64,000 nucleotides of DNA from an uncultured Eubacteriales bacterium (GTDB lineage: Bacteria; Bacillota; Clostridia; Oscillospirales; Oscillospiraceae), in NCBI GenBank assembly GCA_934572535.1, contig CAKTLJ010000001.1, forward strand, positions 62,001 through 126,000. The letters are read 5' to 3'. Below the pieces are notes generated by a model, which saw nothing but the letters and a program-made list of their open reading frames with translations, searched no databases and was not told the DNA's origin. Both the position numbers and the translations under genes were made by a program. Positions 1 through 9,971 of the stretch are shown piece by piece (position 1 is the first letter of the stretch; every line of letters begins with the position of its first letter).

Positions 1-276
1 GATGAGCTGATCGTTTTCCGTGTTGCGGTAAAACTCAAAACTGTTGCTCACCGTCACATAGCGCATTCCGTTGGTCCGGGCCGCGCCGCCGGCCGCACAG
101 TCGGCCATGGTCAGAAACATTCCGCCGTGGACCGCGCCGTAGAGATTGCGGTTCTCTCGGTTCAGACAGGCCTCCACCTTGGCATAGTCCTGCGCCATCT
201 CCGTCAGCCGGATGCCATTGTGGAGCATGAAGGAGTTTTGGGTGTTGGTGGCGTTGATCTTATCGGTAAAATCCAT
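1..276 (-). CDS. PaaI-family hotdog thioesterase (3' end cut by window)
   Basis: The 92 visible codons read as the N-terminal part of a small hotdog-fold acyl-CoA thioesterase. The family hallmark, an acidic/Asn residue followed by an HGG turn leading into the central helix, is visible as NLYGAVHGGMFLTMADCAAG. The ATG at 276 lies 20 bases after the stop of the Smr-domain gene, so the two are probably cotranscribed with the amidotransferase upstream. PaaI-type enzymes hydrolyse aryl- or acyl-CoA esters in the cytosol; the substrate cannot be told from sequence. The C-terminus lies beyond base 1. Confidence 0.75.
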   Translation of the reverse strand, partial: MDFTDKINATNTQNSFMLHNGIRLTEMAQDYAKVEACLNRENRNLYGAVHGGMFLTMADCAAGGAARTNGMRYVTVSNSFEFYRNTENDQLI

Positions 277-296
277 AAACGTCCTCTTTTCTGGGG

Positions 297-653
297 TCAC
301 AGCACAATGAAGGTCACGCCATTGTTATAGCGTTCCAGGTCGCTGTCCCGGCGCAGGTCGCCGCACCGTGAAAAGGCCCGGCGGGTGGCCTCCTCGAAGA
401 TGGAGAAGGCCTCGCCAGGGATATAATCTTGGATCTCGCCCTTGCTTTTCAGCTGGGTCAGATACTTTCGAGAAGCCGTGCGGATCTTGCCGCCTTTGCC
501 GGAGGAGCCATAGCCGTGGATGATCTTCAGCACCGTGCAGCCGATGGAGCGGGTGTGGCCGATCTCAAAGGCCAGGCGCTTCATGGCTTGCTCCACAATG
601 GGCTTCCCCGCCTCCAGATTCACTTCCCGAAGCTTTGAACGCTCTTTGGCCAT
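297..653 (-). CDS. Smr-domain protein
   Basis: 118-residue protein with the core of a Smr (small MutS-related) domain: a Leu-rich helix, then VLKIIHGYGSSGKGGKIR, equivalent to the conserved HGxGxGxLR loop, and a basic helix. Smr domains bind or nick nucleic acids; stand-alone bacterial Smr proteins have been linked to DNA repair and to cleavage of mRNA at stalled ribosomes, but the role here is not known. I chose the ATG at 653 because it sits one base from the stop of the upstream amidotransferase gene and begins the family-like sequence MAKERSKLREVNLEAG; in-frame codons upstream only extend into that gene. Confidence 0.7.
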   Translation of the reverse strand: MAKERSKLREVNLEAGKPIVEQAMKRLAFEIGHTRSIGCTVLKIIHGYGSSGKGGKIRTASRKYLTQLKSKGEIQDYIPGEAFSIFEEATRRAFSRCGDLRRDSDLERYNNGVTFIVL

Positions 654-654
654 C

Positions 655-1326
655 TCAGCCGCCGCAGAGCTTGCGGCACTGCTCCAGGAAGAAGTCAAAT
701 ATCTTCTGCCCGTCCGCCGCGCCGTCCTCGTCGGTCACCTGCTCCGGATGGAACTGGACGGTCCAAATGGGCAGAGAGCCGTGCTGCATGGCCTCCACCA
801 CGCCGTTTTCGTCCCAGGCCGTGCGGTACAGGCCCTGGCCAAAGTTGCGGACGGCCTGGTGATGAGAGCTGTTGACCACCATCTCGCTGCCATAGAGGGT
901 ATCCAGCATGGTCATCACCCCCACCTGGATGGGATGGGCCTTGGGCTTGCCGTCGGCGCCCTCTGCGTGCATCTCCACCAGACGTTCGTTCATGTCCTGG
1001 TAGATGTTGCCGCCCAGGGCGATATTTACCACCTGATGGCCGCGGCAGATCCCCAGAATGGGCTTATTCTCATAGACGCAGCGGCTCACCAGAGCCAGCT
1101 CCACCTTGTCCCGGGGGCGGTCGATGTCACGAGAACCCTGGTTGGGCTCCTGGAATTCAGCAGGGTCCATGTCTCCGCCGCCCGCCAGGATCAGGCCGTC
1201 GAAGTCCATCTCCGGGTCCGGGCAGTGGAAGGACAGGGCTTCGCCACCGGCCTTCTCCACCGCCGCTTCATACAGCCCGCTGCTCTCGGGAGAACGGGAA
1301 ATCAGAATACGAGGTTTCACAAACAT
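655..1326 (-). CDS. Gamma-glutamyl-gamma-aminobutyrate hydrolase-like class I glutamine amidotransferase (peptidase C26)
   Basis: 223-residue class I glutamine amidotransferase-like hydrolase. The nucleophile elbow GICRGHQ places Cys94, and FHPEQ supplies His193 and Glu195 of the triad; the VNSSHHQAV segment before it is typical of PuuD-like peptidase C26 proteins, which cleave gamma-glutamyl amides such as gamma-Glu-GABA. There is no synthetase partner nearby, which fits a free-standing hydrolase rather than an amidotransferase subunit. It is first in a tight run with the Smr and thioesterase genes. Family assignment is firm; the substrate is inference. Confidence 0.85.
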   Translation of the reverse strand: MFVKPRILISRSPESSGLYEAAVEKAGGEALSFHCPDPEMDFDGLILAGGGDMDPAEFQEPNQGSRDIDRPRDKVELALVSRCVYENKPILGICRGHQVVNIALGGNIYQDMNERLVEMHAEGADGKPKAHPIQVGVMTMLDTLYGSEMVVNSSHHQAVRNFGQGLYRTAWDENGVVEAMQHGSLPIWTVQFHPEQVTDEDGAADGQKIFDFFLEQCRKLCGG

Positions 1327-1416
1327 TCCTCCTGTATAGAAATGATGGATCGAAAAATGCTCATCGCTATATTATATCATATCGGCCATTCTTTGGAAAC
1401 TGTTTTCTTTGATACG

Positions 1417-1450
1417 CCAAAGACGCACCGAGGTCTCGGTGCGTCTTTGG
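1417..1450 (-). terminator. Hairpin after groEL
   Basis: Perfect 16-bp inverted repeat (CCAAAGACGCACCGAG and its complement, 2-base loop) 30 bases after the groEL stop. No long T run follows, so termination is likely but its efficiency is uncertain. Confidence 0.6.
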
Positions 1451-1479
1451 ATGCAAAAGGCAGACTGCCTTTCAAGCGA

Positions 1480-3132
<1,653 letters not shown>

Positions 3133-3151
3133 TTACTAACTAGAAATAGAA

Positions 3152-3439
3152 TCAGTCTTCTACGATTGCCACGATGTCGTTCTGCTTGACAATGGTCAGC
3201 TGCTCGCCATCGATCTTAACTTCGGTACCCATGTACTTGCTGGTGATGACCTTATCACCGGGCTTCAGGAACATCTTCACTTCCTTGCCGTCGATCAGGC
3301 CGCCAGGGCCAACGGCCACGACAACGGACATGTCGGGCTTTTCCTTGGATGCTGCGGTCAGGATGAGGCCGCCCTTGGTGGTTTCTTCTGCTTCCAGGCG
3401 CTTGATGACAACACGGTCAAACAGAGGTTTCAGAGTCAT
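3152..3439 (-). CDS. groS: Co-chaperonin GroES (10 kDa)
   Basis: 95-residue heptameric lid of the GroEL chamber. The N-terminal MTLKPLFDRVVIKRLEAEE, the mobile-loop region with TKGGLILT, and the C-terminal NDIVAIVED are characteristic. The ATG at 3439 is preceded by an AGGAGG-type ribosome site. It is the first gene of groESL, about 50 bases downstream of a perfect CIRCE operator, so heat-shock control by HrcA is expected. Confidence 0.98.
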   Translation of the reverse strand: MTLKPLFDRVVIKRLEAEETTKGGLILTAASKEKPDMSVVVAVGPGGLIDGKEVKMFLKPGDKVITSKYMGTEVKIDGEQLTIVKQNDIVAIVED

Positions 3440-3489
3440 TGAGAGTTCCTCCTTGTAACTATATCATAAAATGTTTTTACGGATTTGGG

Positions 3490-3516
3490 TTAGCACTCTT
3501 TTTGCCTGAGTGCTAA
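3490..3516. promoter_or_regulatory. CIRCE operator (HrcA site)
   Basis: TTAGCACTC, nine spacer bases, GAGTGCTAA: an exact match to the consensus CIRCE inverted repeat, between the groES promoter and start codon. HrcA binding here represses groESL without stress. Confidence 0.97.
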
Positions 3517-3526
3517 GTCAAGTATT

Positions 3527-3555
3527 ATAATACCCTTCCAGCGCCCATTCTGCAA
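3527..3555 (-). promoter_or_regulatory. groESL sigma-A promoter
   Basis: On the minus strand TTGCAG, a 17-base spacer and TATTAT (overlapping TATAAT) precede the CIRCE element, so the operator would cover the transcription start. Confidence 0.75.
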
Positions 3556-3633
3556 CATGAAAACTTCTGAAAAGAAGAGGAATTTACAGGCTTTTTTTGT
3601 GCACTTTTCGGGCAGGCGCGCTTCAGGCCCCCG

Positions 3634-4770
3634 TCAGGTCCGTTTTCCCTTTTTCACACCGTACTGAAAGAGATCGCACTTCAACATACCATTATATAAT
3701 TTGCGCTTCTTGTCCGCTGTGCGGCCGAAGGTTCGTTCAAATTCTGTGTGGGAAGAGAGGATGTTGATCTTCCAGCCGGTTGGCAGTCCCTGCACAGTTC
3801 TGCCAAAATCCCGGTACAGGTCTTCCGCTTCCCGCCGTTCCATCAGCCGCTCACCATAGGGCGGATTGGAAACGATGCGGCCATAGTCCTCCGTGCGGGA
3901 GAAGGCGCGGGCATCGGCCACCTCAAAGCGGACCAGGTCCTCCACATCGGCCTTCACCGCATTGTCCTGGGCGATGCGGATGGCCGCCGGGTCAAGGTCC
4001 CCGCCCCAGATATCATAGGTCCCGTCGAACTCCAGGTCCATGGCCTCCCCTGCCGCCTCCACCCAGGCGTCGGAGGGCAACCAGGGCCACTTCTGGGCGG
4101 AGAAGGTCCGGTTCAAGCCGGGCGCGCGGTTCTTGGCAATGAGGGCCGCCTCGATGGCAATGGTCCCGGACCCGCAGAAGGGATCGCAGAAGGGGTCCCT
4201 GCCCCGGTACCCGGAGAGCAGCACCAGCGCGGCGGCCAGGGTCTCCCGCAGGGGAGCCGCCACGCCCACCGCGCGGTAGCCCCGCTTGTACAGGCCGGGA
4301 CCGGTGGTGTCCAGCATGAGGGAAGCCACATTCTTCATGATGGAGAACTGGATCTGATACAGCGCGCCGGTCTCCGGCAGGGTTTCCCGGTGATAGACCT
4401 TGCCCAGCCGGGTGGCCACCGCCTTTTTCACGATGGACTGGCAGGCAGGAACGCTGTGCAGGGTGGAGTTCAGGCTAAACCCCTTCACGGGAAAGAGACC
4501 CCCGTCGGGAATGAAGCGCTCCCACGCCAGCTTCCGGGTCCCCTCGAAGAGCTCCTCAAAGGTGGAGGCCGGGAAGGTGCCCAGCAGGATCAGCACCCGC
4601 TCACCGGTGCGCAGACGGAGGTTCAGGCGCGGGATATCCTTCGCTTCTCCCTGGCAGAACACCCGTCCGTTCTCCACCCGGACATCTTCCATATGCATCC
4701 GACGCAGTTCGTCGGCGGTCAGGCCCTCCACACCCAGCAGGGTGGGAATGGCAAAGGTCAGCTTTCCCAT
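3634..4770 (-). CDS. THUMP-domain class I RNA methyltransferase (RlmL/YpsC family)
   Basis: 378-residue SAM-dependent RNA methylase. The N-terminal ~160 residues form the ferredoxin-like plus THUMP RNA-binding region; the C-terminal half is a Rossmann methylase with DPFCGSGTIAIEAA (SAM motif I) and NPPYGERL (motif IV, typical of N2-guanine or N6-adenine methylation). Relatives such as YpsC and the N-terminal half of RlmL methylate a guanine of 23S rRNA (m2G2445 in E. coli). It is a single gene with its own upstream region, followed by the chaperonin promoter. Confidence 0.9.
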   Translation of the reverse strand: MGKLTFAIPTLLGVEGLTADELRRMHMEDVRVENGRVFCQGEAKDIPRLNLRLRTGERVLILLGTFPASTFEELFEGTRKLAWERFIPDGGLFPVKGFSLNSTLHSVPACQSIVKKAVATRLGKVYHRETLPETGALYQIQFSIMKNVASLMLDTTGPGLYKRGYRAVGVAAPLRETLAAALVLLSGYRGRDPFCDPFCGSGTIAIEAALIAKNRAPGLNRTFSAQKWPWLPSDAWVEAAGEAMDLEFDGTYDIWGGDLDPAAIRIAQDNAVKADVEDLVRFEVADARAFSRTEDYGRIVSNPPYGERLMERREAEDLYRDFGRTVQGLPTGWKINILSSHTEFERTFGRTADKKRKLYNGMLKCDLFQYGVKKGKRT

Positions 4771-4943
4771 GGGTTCTCCCCCTCTTATGTAAACAATATT
4801 AGAAGTATACCTGCTTTTCCTCTGTTTGGCAAACCTTTTCTTCGGGTTCCTGCGAAAATTTCACGGCATCTTTTCTTGGGAAGAAGATTGGGCGGGAGCC
4901 TCATCGCCTGCCCTGCAATTCCGTCTAAATTTCTTCGATATTC

Positions 4944-4972
4944 TTGCAATCGGTCCCGCCCTGTGGTATGCT
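4944..4972 (+). promoter_or_regulatory. Putative sigma-A promoter for the CorC/CNNM gene
   Basis: TTGCAA, 17-base spacer, TATGCT, about 90 bases before the start codon at 5066. The rest of the 295-base gap shows no other clear signal. Confidence 0.5.
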
Positions 4973-5065
4973 GTGTAATAGTGTTAAACTGTGGTTTGTT
5001 CTATCCTCTTTTCGGATACTGCCACCCAATAAATTTTTATAGAAAGCTGAGATGATGGGTCCCTT

Positions 5066-6322
5066 ATGGACAGTACCTGTATAGTTATTCTTGTTGCTCT
5101 CGCGATTTTGATCTTCTTGTCTGCCTGGTTCTCCTCTACGGAGACCGCATGTACCTCGGTCAACAAGATCCGGCTGAAGAGTAAGGCAGAGGACGGCAAT
5201 GTCCGCGCACAAAAGGCCCTGGCACTGTTGGATCAATATGACAAGCTTCTCTCCTGCATCCTCATCGGCAACAACATCGTGAACCTGACCTCCGCCTCCC
5301 TGGGTACGGTGCTGTTCACCAAGCTCTACCCGGTGTACGGCGCCGCCATCTCCACGGCGGTCCTGACGGTCGTGGTGCTGATTTTCGGTGAGATCACCCC
5401 CAAGACCATGGCAAAGGACAAGCCGGAAACGTTCTATATGCGCGCTGTTCCGATCCTGCACGTCCTTCTGTTCCTTCTGACGCCCCTGCACTTCTTCTTT
5501 GGCCTGTTCAGCAAGCTCGCCATGAAGATCTTCCACACCAGCGAAGAGGAAGGCATCACGGAAGAAGAACTCATCACCATGGTGGAGGAGGCCGAGAGCG
5601 AGGGCGGTCTGGAGCATCACGAAAGCGAGCTGATCCGCGCCGCCATCGAGTTCAACGACATGGAGGTGGAGGAGATCCTCACCCCCCGCGTAGACATTGT
5701 TGCCGCCCCGGATACTGTCACCATGGAAGAGTTGGCCGTTCTCTTCGCGGAGAGCGCCTTCTCCCGGATCCCCATCTATCAAACTTCCATCGACAACATC
5801 ATCGGCCTGATCCACGAGAAGGACTTCTTCTCCGCCCGCTACCACAACCACACCGACGTGAGCAGCTTGATCAGCAAGATCTTCTACACGACTGCCTCCA
5901 CGCAGATCTCCAACCTGCTGCGCTCGCTCCAGATCCGCAAGTCCCACATGGCCGTGGTGGTGGACGACTACGGCGGCACCATGGGCATCGTTACCCTGGA
6001 GGACATCCTCGAGGAGCTGGTGGGCGAGATCTGGGACGAACACGACGAGGTCATCGAAGAGTTCCGCCCCCAGGAGGACGGCAGCTACTTGATCTCCTGC
6101 TCCGCCAACCTGGACGACCTGTTTGACCGGTTTTCCATCCGCGCCACAGACATCGACTCGGCCTCCATCAGCGGCTGGGTCCTGGACCAGCTGGGCCGCC
6201 TGCCTGTGGAGGGCGACCGGTTCGTCTATGAAAACCTGGACGTCACCGTCACCCAACTGGATCACCGCAGGATCTTGGAAATTCGCGTGAAGGAGATCCC
6301 GGCACCAGAGGATGAAACGTAA
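5066..6322 (+). CDS. CNNM/CorC-family membrane protein (HlyC/CorC)
   Basis: 418 residues: an N-terminal DUF21 membrane domain of three to four helices with the hallmark FSSTETACTSVNKIRLK at about 20-37, a tandem CBS pair (about 200-330; LTPRVDIVAAPDTVTMEELA and DDYGGTMGIVTLEDILEELVGE) and a C-terminal CorC_HlyC domain (about 340-415). Members are Mg2+/Co2+ export or homeostasis proteins whose CBS domains bind nucleotides. Despite the hemolysin C name there is no toxin context. It is monocistronic, with a promoter-like sequence upstream and a strong terminator behind. Confidence 0.9.
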   Translation: MDSTCIVILVALAILIFLSAWFSSTETACTSVNKIRLKSKAEDGNVRAQKALALLDQYDKLLSCILIGNNIVNLTSASLGTVLFTKLYPVYGAAISTAVLTVVVLIFGEITPKTMAKDKPETFYMRAVPILHVLLFLLTPLHFFFGLFSKLAMKIFHTSEEEGITEEELITMVEEAESEGGLEHHESELIRAAIEFNDMEVEEILTPRVDIVAAPDTVTMEELAVLFAESAFSRIPIYQTSIDNIIGLIHEKDFFSARYHNHTDVSSLISKIFYTTASTQISNLLRSLQIRKSHMAVVVDDYGGTMGIVTLEDILEELVGEIWDEHDEVIEEFRPQEDGSYLISCSANLDDLFDRFSIRATDIDSASISGWVLDQLGRLPVEGDRFVYENLDVTVTQLDHRRILEIRVKEIPAPEDET

Positions 6323-6336
6323 CTCCATACAGCCAA

Positions 6337-6368
6337 CGCCCGGAACGTACCTAGGTTCCGGGCGTTTT
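6337..6368 (+). terminator. Rho-independent terminator
   Basis: CGCCCGGAAC stem, 8-base loop, GTTCCGGGCG and TTTT, 15 bases after the CNNM/CorC stop. Confidence 0.9.
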
Positions 6369-6449
6369 GTCATATCCAGTATTTCTATCTTATATTTTGG
6401 ACCGGGCGGCGAACACTACCTTCATCCCTCCCGGAAGAAGGTGAAGCCC

Positions 6450-6632
6450 ATGAACCTCATCCCCTGCACGGACCCGTGCATCTACCAGCAAGAGGGGTAT
6501 TGCACCCTGGCGCGGGCGGCGTCCACCGGAGAGAGCAGCCTCCTCCGGGACTGCATCCATTACCTGCCCAGGACGCCCTCACAGCAGCACTGCCAAGGCC
6601 TCCCGAATGTTTTTCACCGGGATCAGCTGTAA
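6450..6632 (+). CDS. Small Cys-rich protein of unknown function
   Basis: 60 residues starting MNLIPCTDPCIYQQEGYCTL, with Cys at 6, 10, 18 and near 36. Short proteins with this CxxxCxYQxxGxC layout are widespread in clostridia and probably bind a metal; their function is not known. A good ribosome site (GAAGAAGG) precedes the ATG. Its 3' end overlaps the convergent radA 3' end by about 54 bases, which makes the last residues doubtful as selected protein sequence. Confidence 0.6.
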   Translation: MNLIPCTDPCIYQQEGYCTLARAASTGESSLLRDCIHYLPRTPSQQHCQGLPNVFHRDQL

Positions 6633-7955
6633 GCCCTCCGGCGGCGTGAGCTCCTGTCTGCCCTGATTTTTCGGCAACAGGCACTTGGTAAAGCCCAGGC
6701 GGCGGACCTCAGACAGGCGCTGGCTCAGGGCAGAGACCGACCGGAGCTCCCCGGTCAGGCCGACCTCTCCGATGGCCACCAGATCTGCGGGCACCGGCTT
6801 GTCCCGGAAGCTGGAGGCCAAGGCCAGCACGGCTGCCAAATCGGCCCCCGGCTCGTCCAGATACAGACCGCCGATCACGTTCAGGTAGGCGTCGCAGGTG
6901 TTCACCCCAAGGCCGCCCCGTTTTTCCAGCACCGCCATGAGCAGCATGGCCCGGTTGTAGTCAAAGCCGTTGGTGCTTCGGCGAGGATTTCCAAAGGACG
7001 TGGGCGTAAGAAGGGCCTGGACCTCCGCCAGCACCGGTCTGGCCCCCTCCATAACGCAGGCCACGCAGGTACCCGGCTCCTCGGTCAGCCGCCCTTCCAG
7101 AAGCATCTGGGAGGGGTTGGGGACGCCCCGCAGGCCGGTGTCGTTCATTTCAAACACGCCGATCTCATTGGTGGCGCCGAAGCGGTTCTTGGCCGCCCGG
7201 AGGATCCGGTAAGACATATGCCGGTCCCCCTCAAAATAGAGCACGCAGTCCACCATGTGCTCCAACACCTTGGGACCGGCCAGACTGCCCTCCTTGTTCA
7301 CGTGCCCGATGACAAAGACCGTGGTCCCCTTCCCCTTTGCCATCTGCATGAGCGCCATGGTGCACTCCTTGACCTGAGATATGCTGCCGGGAGAGGAGGT
7401 CTGGTCTCCATGGTACATAGTCTGGATGGAGTCCACGATCAGAATGTCCGGCTGGGTCTCCTCCACCGCAGAAAGGACCTCTTCTAAATTGTTTTCCGCG
7501 AAGAGATACAGCCCCATCTGACCGACGCCGAGCCGCTCTGCCCGAAGCTTCAGCTGCCGCTCCGATTCCTCCCCGGACACATAGAGGACCTTGGCAAAGC
7601 GGCACAGCTGGTCACAGATCTGGAGCATCAGGGTGGACTTGCCAATGCCCGGCGCGCCGCCGATGAGGACCAGCGAACCCTTCACCGCGCCGCCGCCCAG
7701 GACCCGGTCCAGCTCATCCAGACCGGTCCCGAAGCGGATCTCTTCATCCATGGTCATTTCCGACACCAGCTTGGGCTTCCGAACGGAAATGCCGCCGATC
7801 CCAGCCGTCCGCATACTTGCCGCGGCCTTCCTCCCCTTCGGGGCGGAGGGCTGCTCCACGATGGTATTCCACGCCCCGCAGGCAGCGCATTGGCCCTGCC
7901 ACTTCGGGGTCTCATTGCCGCACTGTGTGCAGTAAAAAACGGTTTTGACCTTCAT
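6579..7955 (-). CDS. radA: DNA repair protein RadA
   Basis: 458 residues: an N-terminal zinc finger (Cys9, 12, 23, 26), a RecA-like ATPase with Walker A GGAPGIGKST, the RadA-specific KNRFG motif, and a C-terminal Lon-like S16 domain. RadA is a hexameric branch-migration helicase acting in homologous recombination. The ATG at 7955 is chosen because the zinc finger starts right there (MKVKTVFYCTQC); it overlaps the stop of cwlD by four bases (ATGA), so the two genes are translationally coupled. Confidence 0.96.
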   Translation of the reverse strand: MKVKTVFYCTQCGNETPKWQGQCAACGAWNTIVEQPSAPKGRKAAASMRTAGIGGISVRKPKLVSEMTMDEEIRFGTGLDELDRVLGGGAVKGSLVLIGGAPGIGKSTLMLQICDQLCRFAKVLYVSGEESERQLKLRAERLGVGQMGLYLFAENNLEEVLSAVEETQPDILIVDSIQTMYHGDQTSSPGSISQVKECTMALMQMAKGKGTTVFVIGHVNKEGSLAGPKVLEHMVDCVLYFEGDRHMSYRILRAAKNRFGATNEIGVFEMNDTGLRGVPNPSQMLLEGRLTEEPGTCVACVMEGARPVLAEVQALLTPTSFGNPRRSTNGFDYNRAMLLMAVLEKRGGLGVNTCDAYLNVIGGLYLDEPGADLAAVLALASSFRDKPVPADLVAIGEVGLTGELRSVSALSQRLSEVRRLGFTKCLLPKNQGRQELTPPEGLQLIPVKNIREALAVLL

Positions 7956-8680
7956 ATCAGGGATTCCCCTTCCTGTGTATCTCCGCAGTTGATATACGAT
8001 GCCGCCATGACCATGGCCAGCTTTCTTTGGTATGCCTGTTCCTGGAGCAAACGGTCCTCCTCCGGATTGGAGAGAAACCCGCACTCCACCAAAATGGCCC
8101 GGCAGGAAATGTGATTCATCAGGTAGACCGACGACGCGATCGGCTTGGCCGCCCGGGTGTTTTCCGGGTCCAGCGCCGCGCGGAAGGTCTCCTGGACCTG
8201 CCGGGCAAGGGGCAGAGACAGGGTCTCGTCCGCGTAAAAGACCTGCGCGCCGTGATACTTCTGACTGGGGTACGAGTTTTGATGGATGCTGATGAGGGTG
8301 GCGTTCTGCACGGCCTGGATCATCGCCGCCCGGTTGTGGAGGTCCGAGACCTTCTTCTCTCGCAGGGTGGCGGCCGACTGGTCGTGGATGGATACATCGG
8401 TCTCCCTGGTCAGCAGGGTGTGTACCCCGTAAAAGCCCATGAGCTGATCCAATTGCAGGGCAATGGCCAGGTTGACGTCACTCTCCTTCTGCCCGGAGAC
8501 TGACACCGCGCCGCCGTCCTCTCCTCCGTGGCCAGGGTCGATGACGAGGGTCTGCTCCGGCAGGCGGGCAAAGGCCGAGGTGGTCTCATCCCGCCAAACG
8601 AACTGGACCAGGAGAACCAGGACCAGGGCCACCAACAAAATCGAGCCCAGCCGGATCCGGCGAATGGCATACTGTTTCAA
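7952..8680 (-). CDS. cwlD: CwlD-like N-acetylmuramoyl-L-alanine amidase
   Basis: 242 residues with an N-terminal membrane anchor (about 11-29) and an Amidase_3 domain: LVIDPGHGGEDGGA (zinc His), LLTRETD, ISIHQNSY (zinc His) and ILVECGFLSNPEE (catalytic Glu). Length and motifs fit CwlD, which removes the stem peptide from muramic acid so that the delta-lactam of spore cortex can form. The start is a TTG at 8680 preceded at 8 bases by GGGAGG; the longer in-frame ATG at 8776 adds a low-complexity tail with no good ribosome site. It overlaps radA by four bases. Confidence 0.85.
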   Translation of the reverse strand: MKQYAIRRIRLGSILLVALVLVLLVQFVWRDETTSAFARLPEQTLVIDPGHGGEDGGAVSVSGQKESDVNLAIALQLDQLMGFYGVHTLLTRETDVSIHDQSAATLREKKVSDLHNRAAMIQAVQNATLISIHQNSYPSQKYHGAQVFYADETLSLPLARQVQETFRAALDPENTRAAKPIASSVYLMNHISCRAILVECGFLSNPEEDRLLQEQAYQRKLAMVMAASYINCGDTQEGESLI

Positions 8681-8838
8681 ATGACATCCCTCCCCCGTCA
8701 GGGTATGCGGGGAGAGGGTCTGGGTATTCGCCGCCCGTCTTCCCACGCGCGGTTCCCCATTCCGCCCCTGTCGCATAAGCTGGAATGAACGCGGAGCCTC
8801 TCGCTTCCGCGGGACTTATGTTGAAGGAGGAATTCCCA

Positions 8839-9312
8839 TTGTCTTGTGAACCTATGAACGGAAGCGCTTCCGGGGCAAGTTCCCAGACCTGCCCGCCGGG
8901 TCAGGGGCCTCTCCCGGCCTGCGGTCCCTTTGCCGTTCCCTTTGTGGTGCGCCAGGGACCCGACCCCGCGCGCTACGGCCGAGCCAAGGCCCTGGAGGCG
9001 GGTACGCTCTTCCCGGATCTGGATCTGCCCTTCCATCTGAAGGTCTCCCCCGGCCAGCTGGCCGACACGCAGCTCAACCAGCTTCGGGCGTTGGACTTCG
9101 TCATTCTGGAGCTGGGACTCTATCTGGACACCCATCCCTACGACGCGGAGGCCTTTTCCCTCTTCCAAAAGTATGTGGAGCTGGAAAAGACCGCCCGGGC
9201 CGCCTATGTGGAGCAGCACGGCCCCCTGGTCATGACGGACGCCGCCATGGACGGCTCCTTCACCTGGGGCGAGGGCCCCTGGCCCTGGCAATATCCCGAA
9301 GAGGAGGCGTAA
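8839..9312 (+). CDS. Spore coat protein, CotJA-CotJB fusion
   Basis: 157 residues that join two normally separate coat proteins. Residues about 20-70 resemble CotJA (PFVVRQGPDPARYGRAKALE, then AGTLFPDLDLPF), and about 72-150 resemble CotJB (LRALDFVILELGLYLDTHP, then EQHGPLVM and GPWPWQ). I chose the TTG at 8839 since AAGGAGG lies 8 bases before it; an ATG at 8818 is possible but has no ribosome site. The cotJC gene follows after 3 bases, as in the cotJABC operon of Bacillus. The proteins are made in the mother cell and go to the coat. The fusion is read directly from the frame; there is no stop between the halves. Confidence 0.85.
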   Translation: MSCEPMNGSASGASSQTCPPGQGPLPACGPFAVPFVVRQGPDPARYGRAKALEAGTLFPDLDLPFHLKVSPGQLADTQLNQLRALDFVILELGLYLDTHPYDAEAFSLFQKYVELEKTARAAYVEQHGPLVMTDAAMDGSFTWGEGPWPWQYPEEEA

Positions 9313-9315
9313 GGT

Positions 9316-9921
9316 ATGTTTGTCTATCAGAAAAAGCTGCAATATCCCGTCCGGATCAAGAATCCCAACCCGAAGCTGGCCGCGGAGATCATCACCCAGT
9401 ACGGCGGGCCTGACGGAGAGCTGGGCGCTTCCCTGCGCTACCTCTCCCAGCGGTACGCCATGCCCTACGCTCGCGTCCAGGGTCTGCTGACCGATATCGG
9501 CACGGAAGAGCTGGGGCACATGGAGATGATCGCCGCGATCGTCCATCAGCTGACCCGGAATCTGACCGATGAGCAGATCGCAAACAGCCCCAACTTTGCC
9601 GCCTATTTCGTCGATCGAACCACGGGGATCTATCCCGCGGCCGCCTCCGGCTTCCCCTGGAACGCAGCGTCGATGGCGGTGAAGGGCGACCCCATCTGCG
9701 ACCTCACGGAAGACATGGCCGCCGAGCAGAAGGCCAGGGTGACGTATGACAACATCCTCCGCCTGGCCAAAGACGACCCCGACGTGACCGACGTCATCCG
9801 CTTCCTGCGCGAGCGGGAAGTGGTGCACTTCCAGCGGTTTGGCAGCGCCCTCCAAATGGTGCGGGAGCAGCTGGACCAGAAAAACGTCTACTACACCAAC
9901 CCCGCCTTCGACCACCAATAA
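9316..9921 (+). CDS. cotJC: Spore coat protein CotJC, manganese-catalase family
   Basis: 201 residues homologous to manganese catalase: four-helix bundle with the diiron/dimanganese-type motif TDIGTEELGHMEMIAAIV (Glu and His ligands) and a later E-H pair in REREVVHFQRFGSAL. In Bacillus and Clostridioides the homologues sit in the spore coat and may remove peroxide. It starts 3 bases after the CotJA-CotJB fusion and ends at a strong terminator, so it is the last gene of a two-gene coat operon. Confidence 0.94.
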   Translation: MFVYQKKLQYPVRIKNPNPKLAAEIITQYGGPDGELGASLRYLSQRYAMPYARVQGLLTDIGTEELGHMEMIAAIVHQLTRNLTDEQIANSPNFAAYFVDRTTGIYPAAASGFPWNAASMAVKGDPICDLTEDMAAEQKARVTYDNILRLAKDDPDVTDVIRFLREREVVHFQRFGSALQMVREQLDQKNVYYTNPAFDHQ

Positions 9922-9925
9922 GGAC

Positions 9926-9967
9926 AAAGGGCCTCGAGACGCATCTGTGCCGTCTCGAGGCCCTTTT
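9926..9967. terminator. Bidirectional terminator, cotJC / EFR1 ferredoxin
   Basis: AAAGGGCCTCGAGACG, 9-base loop, then the exact complement ending CCCTTTT; lies between convergent stops and can serve both strands. Confidence 0.9.
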
Positions 9968-9971
9968 GCGC

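Noticed and set aside
4925-6373. 482-codon minus-strand frame over the CNNM/CorC gene
   Set aside because: Antisense shadow; the plus-strand protein has clear DUF21, CBS and CorC domains.
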